In this document: piece by piece, positions 33,620 to 43,692 of the stretch | How the letters are laid out: the number at the start of each line of letters is the position of its first letter | Numbering within the stretch: position 1 is the stretch's first letter | Origin: an uncultured Verrucomicrobia subdivision 3 bacterium | GTDB taxonomy: Bacteria > Verrucomicrobiota > Verrucomicrobiia > Limisphaerales > UBA11358 | Assembly (NCBI GenBank): GCA_903872345.1 | Contig: CAIQKM010000108.1 | Span: 124,001 to 188,000 of the forward strand | DNA: 64,000 nucleotides | Direction of reading: 5' to 3' | Notes under the pieces: generated by a model | The model's input: the letters and a program-made list of their open reading frames with translations, nothing else | Databases searched by the model: none | What the model was told of the DNA's origin: nothing | Program-made: the position numbers and the translations under genes

Positions 33620-36600
33620 ATGAAACGTATTATTGTATCGGCACTCGGTATCGTGGCGCTGGCCGTGTTGGTTCTTACACTGGGCGCCCGGCTGCATTCA
33701 CATAACACGCGGCTGCCGGACGCCCCGCCAGCCATCTTGGCAGCGGTACCCCCGCCAACCAAACCAACGCCATCCCCGACTGCCGCCGCCATTCCCCCGG
33801 CTCCGGCAACCAACTTCGCAGCCGCCGCATCGGTCAGTCCGCTTTCCACTCCGCCCGCCAAGCCATTTGGCTTGGTTTCCTTCACCGACTTCTCAAGCTG
33901 GGTCAGCCGCTTCACCAACGGCGCCGCCAGCCTCGCGGATGGCGAGCAACTGGCCAAACAACGGCAAGCCGCCATGCTCGCCTTGATTCAAACGGATCCG
34001 GCCCAGGCCATTCAATTGTCCGCGCCGTACGCCTGGCGGCAGGAGTTGCCGCCGGAAATCACCCGGTATTTTGAAAGCCAGATCGACGGTCGCGGCGATT
34101 TCAACGTGGCGATGGGTACCGACTTTGCCAACGGTAATTCGACCACTTACCGTTATGCGCAGTTTGGCGATCAGGTGTATCAGGCGTACGCCTATGGCCG
34201 CCGGCTCACCCAGATATCGCAGCAAGGCATTCCCCTGCACGGCGTGGCGCTGGATGGGAAGATGGCGGTTTCCAGCGACCCCATGCGCGTCCTAACGCTG
34301 GCCGAGGCCACCGCTTTGGATAAAAGCGCGGTAAAACCGGCGGACGCCATCTGCTCGGTATCCGGCCTGTCGGTCAACGTGCGCAGCCAGCCGGTCTATG
34401 CCGAAAACGGCGGCGGCGTTATCTGCTTTTGCGGCACGGACCATTATAATCTCGCCGTCCGGCATCTGGCGCTGGCCGAAAGCGGCGGCGACACCAGCAC
34501 CAACGGCGTACCGATTACGGGCGATGATGCCTGGACCCATGGCAACAAGTCGCTGCTCTACATGCGCGTGAATTTCCCCGATGACCTCACCGAACCCATT
34601 TCCATGAGCGATGCCTATGCCGTGATGGACGGGGTCAACACTTACTACACGGAGAATTCTTATGACCTGGCCAGTTTTACCACCACCGTCACCCCCTTGG
34701 TCACCCTGCCGCAAACGAAGGCTTATTACGCCAGCAACGATCCCTATTACCTCCTGGCGGATGCCCGGACCGCCGCCAAGGCCGCCGGTTATGACACCGC
34801 CAATTATGACCGCGACATCGTGGCGCTCACCAGTGTGCCTGGCTTTAGCTGGGGAGGCCTGGGCTATGTCGGCGGCAAAGGCGTATGGGTGCAGAGTTTC
34901 GGCGTGGGGGTGACCGCGCATGAGTTGGGGCATAACTTCGGCCTGTTGCATGCCAATTTCTGGAATACGCTCACCAATGTCAGCGGTATCGGACCCGGTG
35001 CCAATCTCGAGTACGGCAACATTTACGATACGATGGGCTCCGGCGGCGTGGCCCAATTCAATTCCTGCCACAAGAAGGCGCTCGACTGGCTGAAAGCCGA
35101 TGCCGTGCAGAGCATCAGCACCAACGGGGTCTATCGCATTTACCCGCTGGATGTGCCCGCGTCCAAGCGGGTGGACGGTCGCAACTATGCCGGAGTCGTC
35201 CGGAAAGACGCCTTGCGCTATTACTGGATGGAGTTCCGCCAGCAATACACCAGCAATCCGTGGCTGGAAAACGGCGTTTTGCTGGAATGGTCACCCTGGC
35301 CGAACAGCAATGGCGGCGCCCAGATGGTGGACACCACGCCTGGCTCGCCGAACCCGAATGACAACTCCAGCCGCGAAGACGCCGCCGTGGTGGTGGGCCG
35401 CACCTTTAATGACAACGCGGCGGGCGTGCATATCACCACGCTCCAGCGCGGCGCCACCGGCACCGATCCCTGGCTGGATGTGCAGGTCAATATTGGCGCT
35501 TTCACGAATAATCAGCCGCCGGTGCTCGGCGTGGAGGTCGATCAAACCAATGTGGCCCCCGGCGCCTTGGTGCATTTCCATGCCACCGCCACCGATCCGG
35601 ATGGCGACACCCTGGCCTATGCGTGGACTTTCGACGGCGTGGCATTTGCCACCAACAATCTGCCTTGGACTTCCTGGAGCTGGACGAACAGCGGCAATCA
35701 TGTGGTCCGCTGTGTCGTGAGCGACATGAAAGGCGGCGAGGCCAGCGCCAATATGCTGGTGACCGTCGGCACCCCGAACGGCTTTAATCTCACCGGCCAG
35801 ATCACCGACAGCAATGGCGTCCCCATCGAAGGCGTCTTGGTCGGCAACGGTTCGCTTTCCACCTCGGATTTTGCCGGCGGCTATACGGATAGCAACGGCC
35901 GTTACCTCATCACCGGTGTCACCAGCAACCTCACCCTGCAGGCGACTTTGTTTGGCTACACGTTTACCGCCGCGACCAACTGGTCGAATCCCCTTGCCCC
36001 CACGAATGACCAGGCCGGACTGGATTTCTCGGCCCTGCCGATGACCGCAGTCAACCTGACGGCGGATACCAACAGCATCCCCGAAAGCGACACCTCGATT
36101 CATTATTTCACCCTGACCCGGACCGGCGATACCAACAATGATCTCGCCGTGCAGGTCTATGTCTCCGGCAGCGCGTTACTGGGATCGGCCTACACGTTGA
36201 ACCCGGCCCCGGATACGAATAACGTGCTGATCATTCCCGCCGGCACCAACAGTATCACCCTCGCCTTTCAGGCCAACAATGGCGCCTTCAGCGGCGGCAG
36301 CGAAACCGCCACGCTGACCGTGGTGGATGACACCAATGCCGCCAGCCCGGCTTACGTGCTGGCCCCGCTGGCGGAAGCCGGCATAACGATTGTCAGCGGC
36401 ACTCAGCCGAACCCTCCCCAAGTTTCCCTGATTACCACCACGCCGGAGATTTCCGAGAGCGGCATTGATTACGGCCAGCTCATTTTCACGCGGAGTGGCG
36501 ATGTGACCGGTGACCTGACCGTCTATTATACCGCCAGCGGCACCGCCACCAACGGAGTGGATTATGTGTCCCTGCCCGGGGTGGCGGTGATTCCCGCCGG

Positions 36601-39600
36601 CCAGGGCAGCGTTGTCATTCCGGTGGTGACCATGGATGACAAAAAGGTGGGCACCTCCTCCACCCTCACCGTTACGCTGACCGCCAATGCCGGCTATAAC
36701 GTCGCTTCCAGCGCCAAAAAAGCCACGATCACCATTCTGGACGATGATTTCATGACGGTGACGGTTTCGACCACGAAAAATGCGGCCGATCCCGCCACCG
36801 CCGGCACCTTTACGGTGGAGCGGGAAGGCGATCTGACCCAAGCCCTGGTGGTAAATTACAATGCCAGCGGCAGCGCCACGCCCGGCGCGGATTATACCGC
36901 CTTGAGCGGCACCGTGACCATTCCCGCCGGCCAGGCCTCCACCACCGTCAACGTCACGCCCATCGAAGATCCCGCGGTTTATGGCAATCAAACCGTCACC
37001 CTTATCCTGACCAATACGCTCAATTACGAAGTCGGCACTCCCGGCAGCGCCACCATGACCATTCAGGATGACAAGTTGCCGCTCGTCAGTATCAAGGCCA
37101 CGACGCCCACAGTTTCGCAACAGGGCGATACCACCGGGGAATTTACCATCACCCGCACCGGCACCGGCACCAGTGGCGACCTCACGGTCTATCTCGCCAT
37201 CAGTGGCACAGCGGTGGCCGGCTTTGATTACGCGCCCATTGACACTCCGGTGGTGATTCCCGACGGCTCCGCTTCCACCACGGTGGAGGTGATTCCTTTC
37301 CAGAACCTGATCCTGGATTCCAGCGAAGATGTGGAGTTGAGCATCCTTACCGCCACCAATTACAATGTGGCCAGTGCCGCCACGGCGGATGTGACCATCA
37401 CCGGCGATACCAGCAACACCGGCGTGGCCGTCGGCTTTGCCTTTGCGTCGTCCGCTTTCCCGGAAAGCCTGTCGCCCGGCATCACGGTCACCCTCAGCAC
37501 GACCTCCTCGGTGCCGGTCTCGGTGGATTACCGCGTCATTGGCGGCACGGCGGCGTCCAACCGTTACACGCTGGCGCCGGGCACCCTGACCATTTCCAAC
37601 GGCTGGACCGGGGTCATTCCGCTGCAAATTGCCAACAAAGCCGCCGTCGAACCGGCGCAAACCGTCCGGGTGGTGCTCGTCAATCCCGTCAACGCCTCGC
37701 TCGGCGCCATTAAAATCCACACTTACACCATTTTGCCGGATGACGGCGCGCAGGTCAGCGTGAGCGCCACGGTCACCAACGCCACCGACGCCAGCCCGGG
37801 TCACTTCGTCATCTCGCGCACCGGCGCCACCAATGCCAGCCAACCGGTGCTGTTTCAGATAACCGGTTCCGCGAGCGCCCCGACGGATTATTCCCCGCTG
37901 GGCAATAGCGTGACCATCCCCGCCGGCGCGCTTTCGGTGGACCTGCCCGTCCTCCCGAATACCAATCGCACCATGAAGCTGCCGGGCTCCGTGGTGCTGA
38001 CCCTCATCAGCGCGACCAATGGCAGCCTTGCCTCGCCCAGCGCGGCGGCCGTGACCATCGTTCCCAACTACACCAACAACCTGCCGGTGCTTACCGTGTC
38101 TTCCACCAACCAGCCCTACGCCGTGGAAGGCGGCGGCACCGGCCAGTTTGTCTTCACGCGCACCGGTCCGGTGACGAACGCCCTCTTGGTTCCCTTCACC
38201 CTGGCCGGCACGGCCCGCAATGGCACGGACTACGTTGCCATCACCAACGGTGTGACCATCCCCGCCGGCCAGTCCAATGCCACCGTCACCATCACCGCGG
38301 TGGATGACCAGATTGTCGAGGGTGAGCGAACGGTCATTCTTTCCCTGACCGAGGGCAACACCTTCCAGACGGTCTTCCCGTCCTCGGCCACCGTCACCAT
38401 CCAGGACAACGACCAGCGCGTATGGATTGATGCCAGCGACTTCACCGCCGCCAAGCCCGGCACCGACACCGGCCAGTTCACCTTCACCCGGTTTGGCACC
38501 ACCAATACCGCCGTCACGATCTATTACACCATCAGCGGTACGGCCACCAACGGGGTGGACTATGCCTTCCTCACCAATTTCATCGTCATCCCCGCCGGCA
38601 GCCTTACCAACACCCTGACCGTTTTGCCCCTGGAGGACGGCGTGGTTGAAGGCCCCCGGACGGTCACCCTGACTTTGCAAACCAACGCGGTGTATCAACT
38701 GGGTACGCCCACCAACGGCACCGTAACCATCATGGATGATCAGCCGATGTTGTATATTACTTCGATTGTAACCAACGTGCTGGAGGGCGGCAGCACCAAC
38801 GGCATCTTCCGGCTTACCCGCTTGGGCGATCCCAAATACGATTTCACCGCGTACGTGGCGCTCGGCGGCACGGCCGTCTATGGTGTGGATTATGCGGCGA
38901 TCGCCACGAATATTTATTTTTCCTGCGGCGTCACCTCCATTGACATGCAGATCACGACGACCAATGACGGCATCATGCAGGGAGATGAAACCGTAACCGC
39001 CACGTTGCTCCCCAATCCCACCTACACCATCCTCTCGCCCAGCAACGCGGTCCTCACCGTCACCGATGCCGGCACCAACCTGACGCCGGTCGTGACCATC
39101 ACCAATCCGACCAGCTACGTCGTCTTCCTGACCGGCACCAACACCGGCCTTGAATTGGACGCCACGGTCGCCGACAACAGCCCGACCAATACGCTGACGT
39201 GGAGCGAAGTCACCGGCCCGCCCGATTACAGTTTCAGCAGCACCAATACGGCGACCACCTTTGTGACCTTCACCAATCCGGGAGCCTATCTCCTGCGGCT
39301 CACGGCGGACACCGGCTTGTTGCAGGGCCACGCGGACGTACTCGTCTTTGTGAGCGCAGACCAGTTAGCCGCCACCAACATGCTCTTGCATTGGGCCTTT
39401 GATGACGGCAGCGGCACCAATGCCGTCGATACCTCCGGTTCCGGCCGCGACGGCACGTTGATCGGCAATCCCGCCTGGGTTACCAACGGCGCCATCGCCG
39501 GCGCGCTGAGTTTTCCGGGCACCGGCGACAATGTCACCCAGACCGCCGGCTCGAATGTGTTGAACGGGTTGAACGCCTTTACCGTTGCCCTGTGGGTAAA

Positions 39601-41089
39601 GCCGGTGAATCCCGCCGATGATCGCGGCATTTTGTCCGGCGACAACGTGGATACCAATCTCACCTTTGCCATTGCCACCCATACCTCGGCCACCTGCGGC
39701 AACAACACCAACGTGGTGGAGGTCACACTGCCAACCACCACCGGCGTGATCCACCGCATCAGCGCCAGCAACGCCTTGCTGCCGGGCCAGTGGCAGCACG
39801 TGGCCGTGACCTGGACCAATGGGCAGGCGCCGCAATTATACATCAACGGCCAGTTGGACCAGCCCTTGTCCGGTTTGGTGGCGGCGACCGGCGTGGTGAC
39901 GAACTGTCCCCAATTCATCGCCGGCCTCGGCGGGATTGAAACCCCGGCTTCCTGGAACGGGGCGCTGGATGATGTGCGCGTCTATGCCCGGGTACTGGAT
40001 GCCGGGGAGATTCTCGCCCTGGCCGATGCGCCCGTGACCAATCATGCGCCGGTCGTTTACGCCGGACCGGATGTCGCGGTGCAAATCGGCGTTCCCGTCA
40101 CCCTCACCGGCACCGTCACGGATGACGGCCTCCCCAATCCGCCGGGACAAGTGACCTTTTTCTGGAGTTATCTCGGCACCAATACGGGGGTCGTCATTCC
40201 CAATCCGTTGAGCCTCACAAATACGTTCGTGTTCTCGACCCCGGGTGACTATACATTTCAGCTCACGGCCAACGATGGCGCGATCTCATCCTTTTCCGAT
40301 GTGACCGTCACCGTGCTGGAACCGACCAGCATCAGTGTTACGGCCGACATCCCCGATGCCTATGAACTCGGGCCCGTGCCCGGAGATTTTACTTTGACCC
40401 GCACCGGCGACACCAATGAACTGGTGGTGAACCTTGCCTTTTCCGGCACCTCGAGCAATGGATTTGATTTCGTGGGGCTGACCAACGTGGTCGTTTTCCC
40501 CGCTGGTTCCAACACCCTCACGATGCAGGTCATGCCGTACCTCGACTATGAAATTGAGGGGGATGCCAGCGTCATTCTGACCGTAGTCACCAACATCGCC
40601 TACTCCGTCAGCGGCGGACCGGCCACCGTGATCATTCACGATTCACCCTACGGGTTGTGGAGCATCCAGAATTTCAGCCTGGAACAACTGACGCACCCGG
40701 AAATGTCCGGTGCAGCCGGGGATTTCAGTCATGACGGCATCCCCAATTTCACCAAGTACGCCTTCAACTTGAATCCCCTGGCGGTGAATCCGAATCCCGC
40801 CTTCCAGTACGCCTTTGAAACCGATACCAATACCGGCCTGAAATATTTCGGCGTCACCTACACCCGGCGCCTCCCGCCCACGGACGTGGCCTACGGCGTG
40901 TTCATTTCCAGCGACCTGCTGAACTGGTACACGGGCACCAATTACATCAATGAGCTGTCCGCCACGCCGGATGCCAACGGTTTCACGGAAACCGTCCATG
41001 CCCGGACTTTGGCCCCTTATTCGGCGACCAATAATCTGTTCCTGCAAATTGAAGTGTGGTTGCAGCAGGTGCCGGTGCCATCGCCGTGA
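33620..41089 (+). CDS. Giant exported zinc metallopeptidase with Calx-beta, PKD and LamG domains
   Basis: 2489 residues. Residues 1-25 form a membrane/signal segment (MKRIIVSALGIVALAVLVLT), followed by a Pro/Ala/Thr-rich stretch. A zincin catalytic domain centres on HELGHNFGLLH (about 434-444), with a downstream MGSGG Met-turn-like motif at about 471. Then come a PKD-like domain (about 635-720), a carboxypeptidase-regulatory-like domain (722-800), nine Calx-beta repeats (about 807-1820), a second PKD-like part, a LamG/concanavalin-like domain (about 1923-2135), a further PKD domain, a tenth Calx-beta, and a C-terminal module with the GDFSHDGIPNFTKYAFNLNP wording. Calx-beta units usually bind Ca2+. 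The start is set by GGGAGG 4 bases before the ATG. A surface protease-adhesin is the best guess. Sigma-54 control is suggested by the upstream site. Confidence 0.88.
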   Translation: MKRIIVSALGIVALAVLVLTLGARLHSHNTRLPDAPPAILAAVPPPTKPTPSPTAAAIPPAPATNFAAAASVSPLSTPPAKPFGLVSFTDFSSWVSRFTNGAASLADGEQLAKQRQAAMLALIQTDPAQAIQLSAPYAWRQELPPEITRYFESQIDGRGDFNVAMGTDFANGNSTTYRYAQFGDQVYQAYAYGRRLTQISQQGIPLHGVALDGKMAVSSDPMRVLTLAEATALDKSAVKPADAICSVSGLSVNVRSQPVYAENGGGVICFCGTDHYNLAVRHLALAESGGDTSTNGVPITGDDAWTHGNKSLLYMRVNFPDDLTEPISMSDAYAVMDGVNTYYTENSYDLASFTTTVTPLVTLPQTKAYYASNDPYYLLADARTAAKAAGYDTANYDRDIVALTSVPGFSWGGLGYVGGKGVWVQSFGVGVTAHELGHNFGLLHANFWNTLTNVSGIGPGANLEYGNIYDTMGSGGVAQFNSCHKKALDWLKADAVQSISTNGVYRIYPLDVPASKRVDGRNYAGVVRKDALRYYWMEFRQQYTSNPWLENGVLLEWSPWPNSNGGAQMVDTTPGSPNPNDNSSREDAAVVVGRTFNDNAAGVHITTLQRGATGTDPWLDVQVNIGAFTNNQPPVLGVEVDQTNVAPGALVHFHATATDPDGDTLAYAWTFDGVAFATNNLPWTSWSWTNSGNHVVRCVVSDMKGGEASANMLVTVGTPNGFNLTGQITDSNGVPIEGVLVGNGSLSTSDFAGGYTDSNGRYLITGVTSNLTLQATLFGYTFTAATNWSNPLAPTNDQAGLDFSALPMTAVNLTADTNSIPESDTSIHYFTLTRTGDTNNDLAVQVYVSGSALLGSAYTLNPAPDTNNVLIIPAGTNSITLAFQANNGAFSGGSETATLTVVDDTNAASPAYVLAPLAEAGITIVSGTQPNPPQVSLITTTPEISESGIDYGQLIFTRSGDVTGDLTVYYTASGTATNGVDYVSLPGVAVIPAGQGSVVIPVVTMDDKKVGTSSTLTVTLTANAGYNVASSAKKATITILDDDFMTVTVSTTKNAADPATAGTFTVEREGDLTQALVVNYNASGSATPGADYTALSGTVTIPAGQASTTVNVTPIEDPAVYGNQTVTLILTNTLNYEVGTPGSATMTIQDDKLPLVSIKATTPTVSQQGDTTGEFTITRTGTGTSGDLTVYLAISGTAVAGFDYAPIDTPVVIPDGSASTTVEVIPFQNLILDSSEDVELSILTATNYNVASAATADVTITGDTSNTGVAVGFAFASSAFPESLSPGITVTLSTTSSVPVSVDYRVIGGTAASNRYTLAPGTLTISNGWTGVIPLQIANKAAVEPAQTVRVVLVNPVNASLGAIKIHTYTILPDDGAQVSVSATVTNATDASPGHFVISRTGATNASQPVLFQITGSASAPTDYSPLGNSVTIPAGALSVDLPVLPNTNRTMKLPGSVVLTLISATNGSLASPSAAAVTIVPNYTNNLPVLTVSSTNQPYAVEGGGTGQFVFTRTGPVTNALLVPFTLAGTARNGTDYVAITNGVTIPAGQSNATVTITAVDDQIVEGERTVILSLTEGNTFQTVFPSSATVTIQDNDQRVWIDASDFTAAKPGTDTGQFTFTRFGTTNTAVTIYYTISGTATNGVDYAFLTNFIVIPAGSLTNTLTVLPLEDGVVEGPRTVTLTLQTNAVYQLGTPTNGTVTIMDDQPMLYITSIVTNVLEGGSTNGIFRLTRLGDPKYDFTAYVALGGTAVYGVDYAAIATNIYFSCGVTSIDMQITTTNDGIMQGDETVTATLLPNPTYTILSPSNAVLTVTDAGTNLTPVVTITNPTSYVVFLTGTNTGLELDATVADNSPTNTLTWSEVTGPPDYSFSSTNTATTFVTFTNPGAYLLRLTADTGLLQGHADVLVFVSADQLAATNMLLHWAFDDGSGTNAVDTSGSGRDGTLIGNPAWVTNGAIAGALSFPGTGDNVTQTAGSNVLNGLNAFTVALWVKPVNPADDRGILSGDNVDTNLTFAIATHTSATCGNNTNVVEVTLPTTTGVIHRISASNALLPGQWQHVAVTWTNGQAPQLYINGQLDQPLSGLVAATGVVTNCPQFIAGLGGIETPASWNGALDDVRVYARVLDAGEILALADAPVTNHAPVVYAGPDVAVQIGVPVTLTGTVTDDGLPNPPGQVTFFWSYLGTNTGVVIPNPLSLTNTFVFSTPGDYTFQLTANDGAISSFSDVTVTVLEPTSISVTADIPDAYELGPVPGDFTLTRTGDTNELVVNLAFSGTSSNGFDFVGLTNVVVFPAGSNTLTMQVMPYLDYEIEGDASVILTVVTNIAYSVSGGPATVIIHDSPYGLWSIQNFSLEQLTHPEMSGAAGDFSHDGIPNFTKYAFNLNPLAVNPNPAFQYAFETDTNTGLKYFGVTYTRRLPPTDVAYGVFISSDLLNWYTGTNYINELSATPDANGFTETVHARTLAPYSATNNLFLQIEVWLQQVPVPSP

Positions 41090-41148
41090 GGCCGGGTGAA
41101 ATCAGGAAAGATCCGTCATTTTCTGGTGAAAGCCAACAAGCCGAGGAT

Positions 41149-41276
41149 GGTAGGGCGGGCAGTCCTCTGCCCGCCGCCGCCTGCCAACGAGCATTGCCTG
41201 ATTGGCTATGTTGGTAGTTGCTAACGGAAGCGTTTGGGTTCACCACGACGGCGCGCACGGAGTGACGCGCCCCACC
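41149..41276. repeat. 128-bp element with imperfect terminal inverted repeats (family B)
   Basis: Left end GGTAGGGCG (41149-41157) and right end CGCCCCACC (41268-41276) pair with one mismatch. Each end contains an inner hairpin (GGCGGGCAgtcctcTGCCCGCC and GGCGCGcacggagtgaCGCGCC-like). It fills the gap between two convergent genes. A half copy seems to lie at about 32991-33020. Architecture is like family A. Confidence 0.6.
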
Positions 41277-41281
41277 GTGCC

Positions 41282-42019
41282 TCAAACCATTCCACCGTTT
41301 ATTTCCAAGGTGTTTATCGAGGCTGGCACCGACAGCTCGCAGGGCGGGGCATTCCGGTGGCGCATTTCGGCTTTGCTGGCGGTAATGGCAACTTCCGTGT
41401 AACTCACCGTGGCCGCATCCGCGCGGTGCATGCAGGTGGAGAATGGTCCGCAGGCCGGGGTATGCGAACGATGCAGTCGCCGGAGCCAGGCCAAAGTGCC
41501 GGCCGAACTCTGCCGCTGCGCCCGGTGGAACGTCTCGCTGCGCACGCGTTGCGCCATGGGTTCATCCAAGCCGGAGGAGATGAATTGTTGCGCCGACCAC
41601 GCGTGATCGCGCCGAACCAGTTCGATCAGGTCCCAGCGCCATTCGACCATCTTTTTTTCGCCCGGGAAAACACCGATGAGCCGGAAGGGATTGATTTTTT
41701 TGAGCGGCAGGACGGCCAGTTTCTCCGCCGCTGCGGCAGAACCGATTTCGCCACTGACGGCATTGACCACTTCACCCCGGCTGACCGGACCGGACGACGC
41801 GGGGGCCGGCACGGAATACCAGTTGATCAGGGCAAACGCCACGCCGGTATCATTTACCGTGATCCACGAGCCGCCACCGGGTTCGGTCGGGCCCAGCACC
41901 GCGTGCCCATCATGGACGCGCAAGCGGGGCGGCAGACCGGCGGGACGTGTGCGTTTTTCGTCGCGGTTCATGGCAAGCAGATAACCGCGCCGCCGGGCAA
42001 TGAAACTGACCGTACACAT
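41282..42019 (-). CDS. NRDE family protein (TANGO2-like)
   Basis: 245 residues beginning MCTVSF, with Cys2 exposed after Met removal, and the signature MNRDEKRTRPAGLP at about 16-30. GGGSWITVNDTGVAFALINW is also typical. NRDE/TANGO2 proteins resemble N-terminal nucleophile hydrolases; eukaryotic TANGO2 has been linked to haem or lipid handling. It starts 4 bp downstream of the DedA/ATP-grasp stop codon, so the two are co-transcribed. It is probably the last gene of the transcript that starts at the DinB gene promoter. Confidence 0.85.
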   Translation of the reverse strand: MCTVSFIARRRGYLLAMNRDEKRTRPAGLPPRLRVHDGHAVLGPTEPGGGSWITVNDTGVAFALINWYSVPAPASSGPVSRGEVVNAVSGEIGSAAAAEKLAVLPLKKINPFRLIGVFPGEKKMVEWRWDLIELVRRDHAWSAQQFISSGLDEPMAQRVRSETFHRAQRQSSAGTLAWLRRLHRSHTPACGPFSTCMHRADAATVSYTEVAITASKAEMRHRNAPPCELSVPASINTLEINGGMV

Positions 42020-42022
42020 GCT

Positions 42023-43675
42023 TCAATCCGCCGCCGGATACGTCGCGGCGGTTTGATTATAAGCGCGCCAGGTTTTCCAGACCTCCCACAAAGGCAGAGG
42101 CGCATGCCCGCGCCGCCGATTTTCCGCGCCAATCGCAAAGATCAAGCTCCACTGTTGGAAGAGTGTCCGGTAGGCCGACCGCAGGGAATTGCGGGCGTCA
42201 TAAATGCTCGTGGCCTCCGCCGCCGCTCCGTTCAACTCGATGATCTGAAAGTTTCTCCCGGCGCGCAAATCCGCTTCCGAGGCAAACCGGAGGTCATAAC
42301 GCCCGATAAAAAACCCGCCCACCTTCTGTGAAATCGTGTCAATCCTCGCCGCCAACTCCGGCGTGAGCAGTCGCCCGCCATCGCAGAAGATGCAGCCTTG
42401 GGCATGATTGCCCGCCTCGACCAGCTTGCGCGTCTCGCCCATGGGCGGCACCTCGTCCTGCCGCGCTCCCAACCGTTTCAAATAGATGCCGGCAATCAGC
42501 CGGGCACGCGGATCGCGGGCAATCAATTCTGCCATGGTGCTTTGGCCGTCCCCGGTAACCGCCGGAAAGATTTTTTCGGTGATGGAGAAGATCGTGCCGC
42601 GCGCTTCGCCCGGAAAACGGTAATAAAAAATTCCGGCTTCGCAGGGACCCGGCACATAGCGTTGCATCACCAGTGGCGTATTTGTCTGGCGCAAATAGTC
42701 ATCGGCTTGCGCCGGCGTGCGAATCAGTTTTACCCCGGCTCCGCGCTGGCCCACATCCGGCTTGAGAATGAACGGATACGCAAATCCCGGCCGGGCCAGC
42801 AGCGTTGCCAGCGTTTGCCGGCGGGTGGCCGGCTCTCCGGCCGGAATCAAGACAGCTTCCGCCGTAAACTCCGGACTGGTCGCGTGCAATTCCTCCAGCA
42901 TGGTGATTTTGGATTCCCCCACCATGCCGCCGGAAAAAATCCCCGGATTCGCCGCCATAGGCACGGATACGCTCCGGTGCTTGATCGCCAACCAAAGGCA
43001 ATGCAACGCCACGGGCGGATAAAACAGCCATGCCGGCCAGAATTCCCAATGCCGCCAACGTTCCAGCCGGGCGCCCAGCCGCTGAAAATCAACCCCGCCA
43101 AACACCCGGCGGCTCAACTGGAACAAAGCCAGCAACGCCGCGCTAAGTCCGAGCAACCACCACCCGCCATGCTGGCCCGCCGTCAGCCAGGGAACCAGCC
43201 GGGCGCCAAAAATCCGGGCCAATCCAAGAATCAACCCGGTCCATACCGCCGCCGCCAGCCCGGTTACCAGCAGAAAGCGCGGCAGCGCCAGCCGCAAAAA
43301 CCCGGCCGCCAGATAGGTGGGCAGCCGCGTGCCGGGAAAGCAACGGCTGAAAATCAAAATGAGCGTCCCGCGTTCCGCAAACCACTGTTCACACCGGGTT
43401 ACCCGGGCGGCATGTTTCCGGAAGGAAGAACGTTCAAACCAAGTGCGGCCGCCCAAGCGGGCCAGTCCATACAAACCCGCATCCCCCAGCCAGATGCCCA
43501 AAAAGCAGGTCACGAACGCCGTCGGCCACGAGATGACTCCCGCCGTGAGCAACAGCCCCGCGCCCACCGTGGCCACATCTTCCAGCACAAACGTGGCCAG
43601 GAAAATGCCGGCAATCTTCCATGCGGGCATCCATTCGGCCATTGCCGGAATCGGCCATGAGATCAGATGGTCCAT
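42023..43675 (-). CDS. Fusion of DedA/VTT membrane domain and ATP-grasp ligase
   Basis: 550 residues. Residues 20-185 form a DedA (SNARE-associated/VTT) membrane domain with the motif FSRCFPGTRLPTYLAAG (about 109-125). A further hydrophobic pair follows (about 170-235). From about 250 to 510 is an ATP-grasp fold: YPFILKPDVGQRGAGVKLI (nucleotide loop), MQRYVPGPCEAGIFYYRFP, and the metal-binding end GRYDLRFAS...FQIIELNGAAAEATS. DedA proteins move or flip lipids such as undecaprenyl phosphate; ATP-grasp enzymes join a carboxylate to an amine. The fusion suggests ligation coupled to a membrane lipid or transported substrate. It starts 17 bp after the DinB gene. Confidence 0.85.
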   Translation of the reverse strand: MDHLISWPIPAMAEWMPAWKIAGIFLATFVLEDVATVGAGLLLTAGVISWPTAFVTCFLGIWLGDAGLYGLARLGGRTWFERSSFRKHAARVTRCEQWFAERGTLILIFSRCFPGTRLPTYLAAGFLRLALPRFLLVTGLAAAVWTGLILGLARIFGARLVPWLTAGQHGGWWLLGLSAALLALFQLSRRVFGGVDFQRLGARLERWRHWEFWPAWLFYPPVALHCLWLAIKHRSVSVPMAANPGIFSGGMVGESKITMLEELHATSPEFTAEAVLIPAGEPATRRQTLATLLARPGFAYPFILKPDVGQRGAGVKLIRTPAQADDYLRQTNTPLVMQRYVPGPCEAGIFYYRFPGEARGTIFSITEKIFPAVTGDGQSTMAELIARDPRARLIAGIYLKRLGARQDEVPPMGETRKLVEAGNHAQGCIFCDGGRLLTPELAARIDTISQKVGGFFIGRYDLRFASEADLRAGRNFQIIELNGAAAEATSIYDARNSLRSAYRTLFQQWSLIFAIGAENRRRGHAPLPLWEVWKTWRAYNQTAATYPAAD

Positions 43676-43692
43676 AAATGATGCGCCGAAAA

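Noticed and set aside
36176..39331. 1051-codon open frame on the minus strand
   Set aside because: Antisense to the Calx-beta repeats of the giant protein; its Gly/Arg/His repetition mirrors those repeats.
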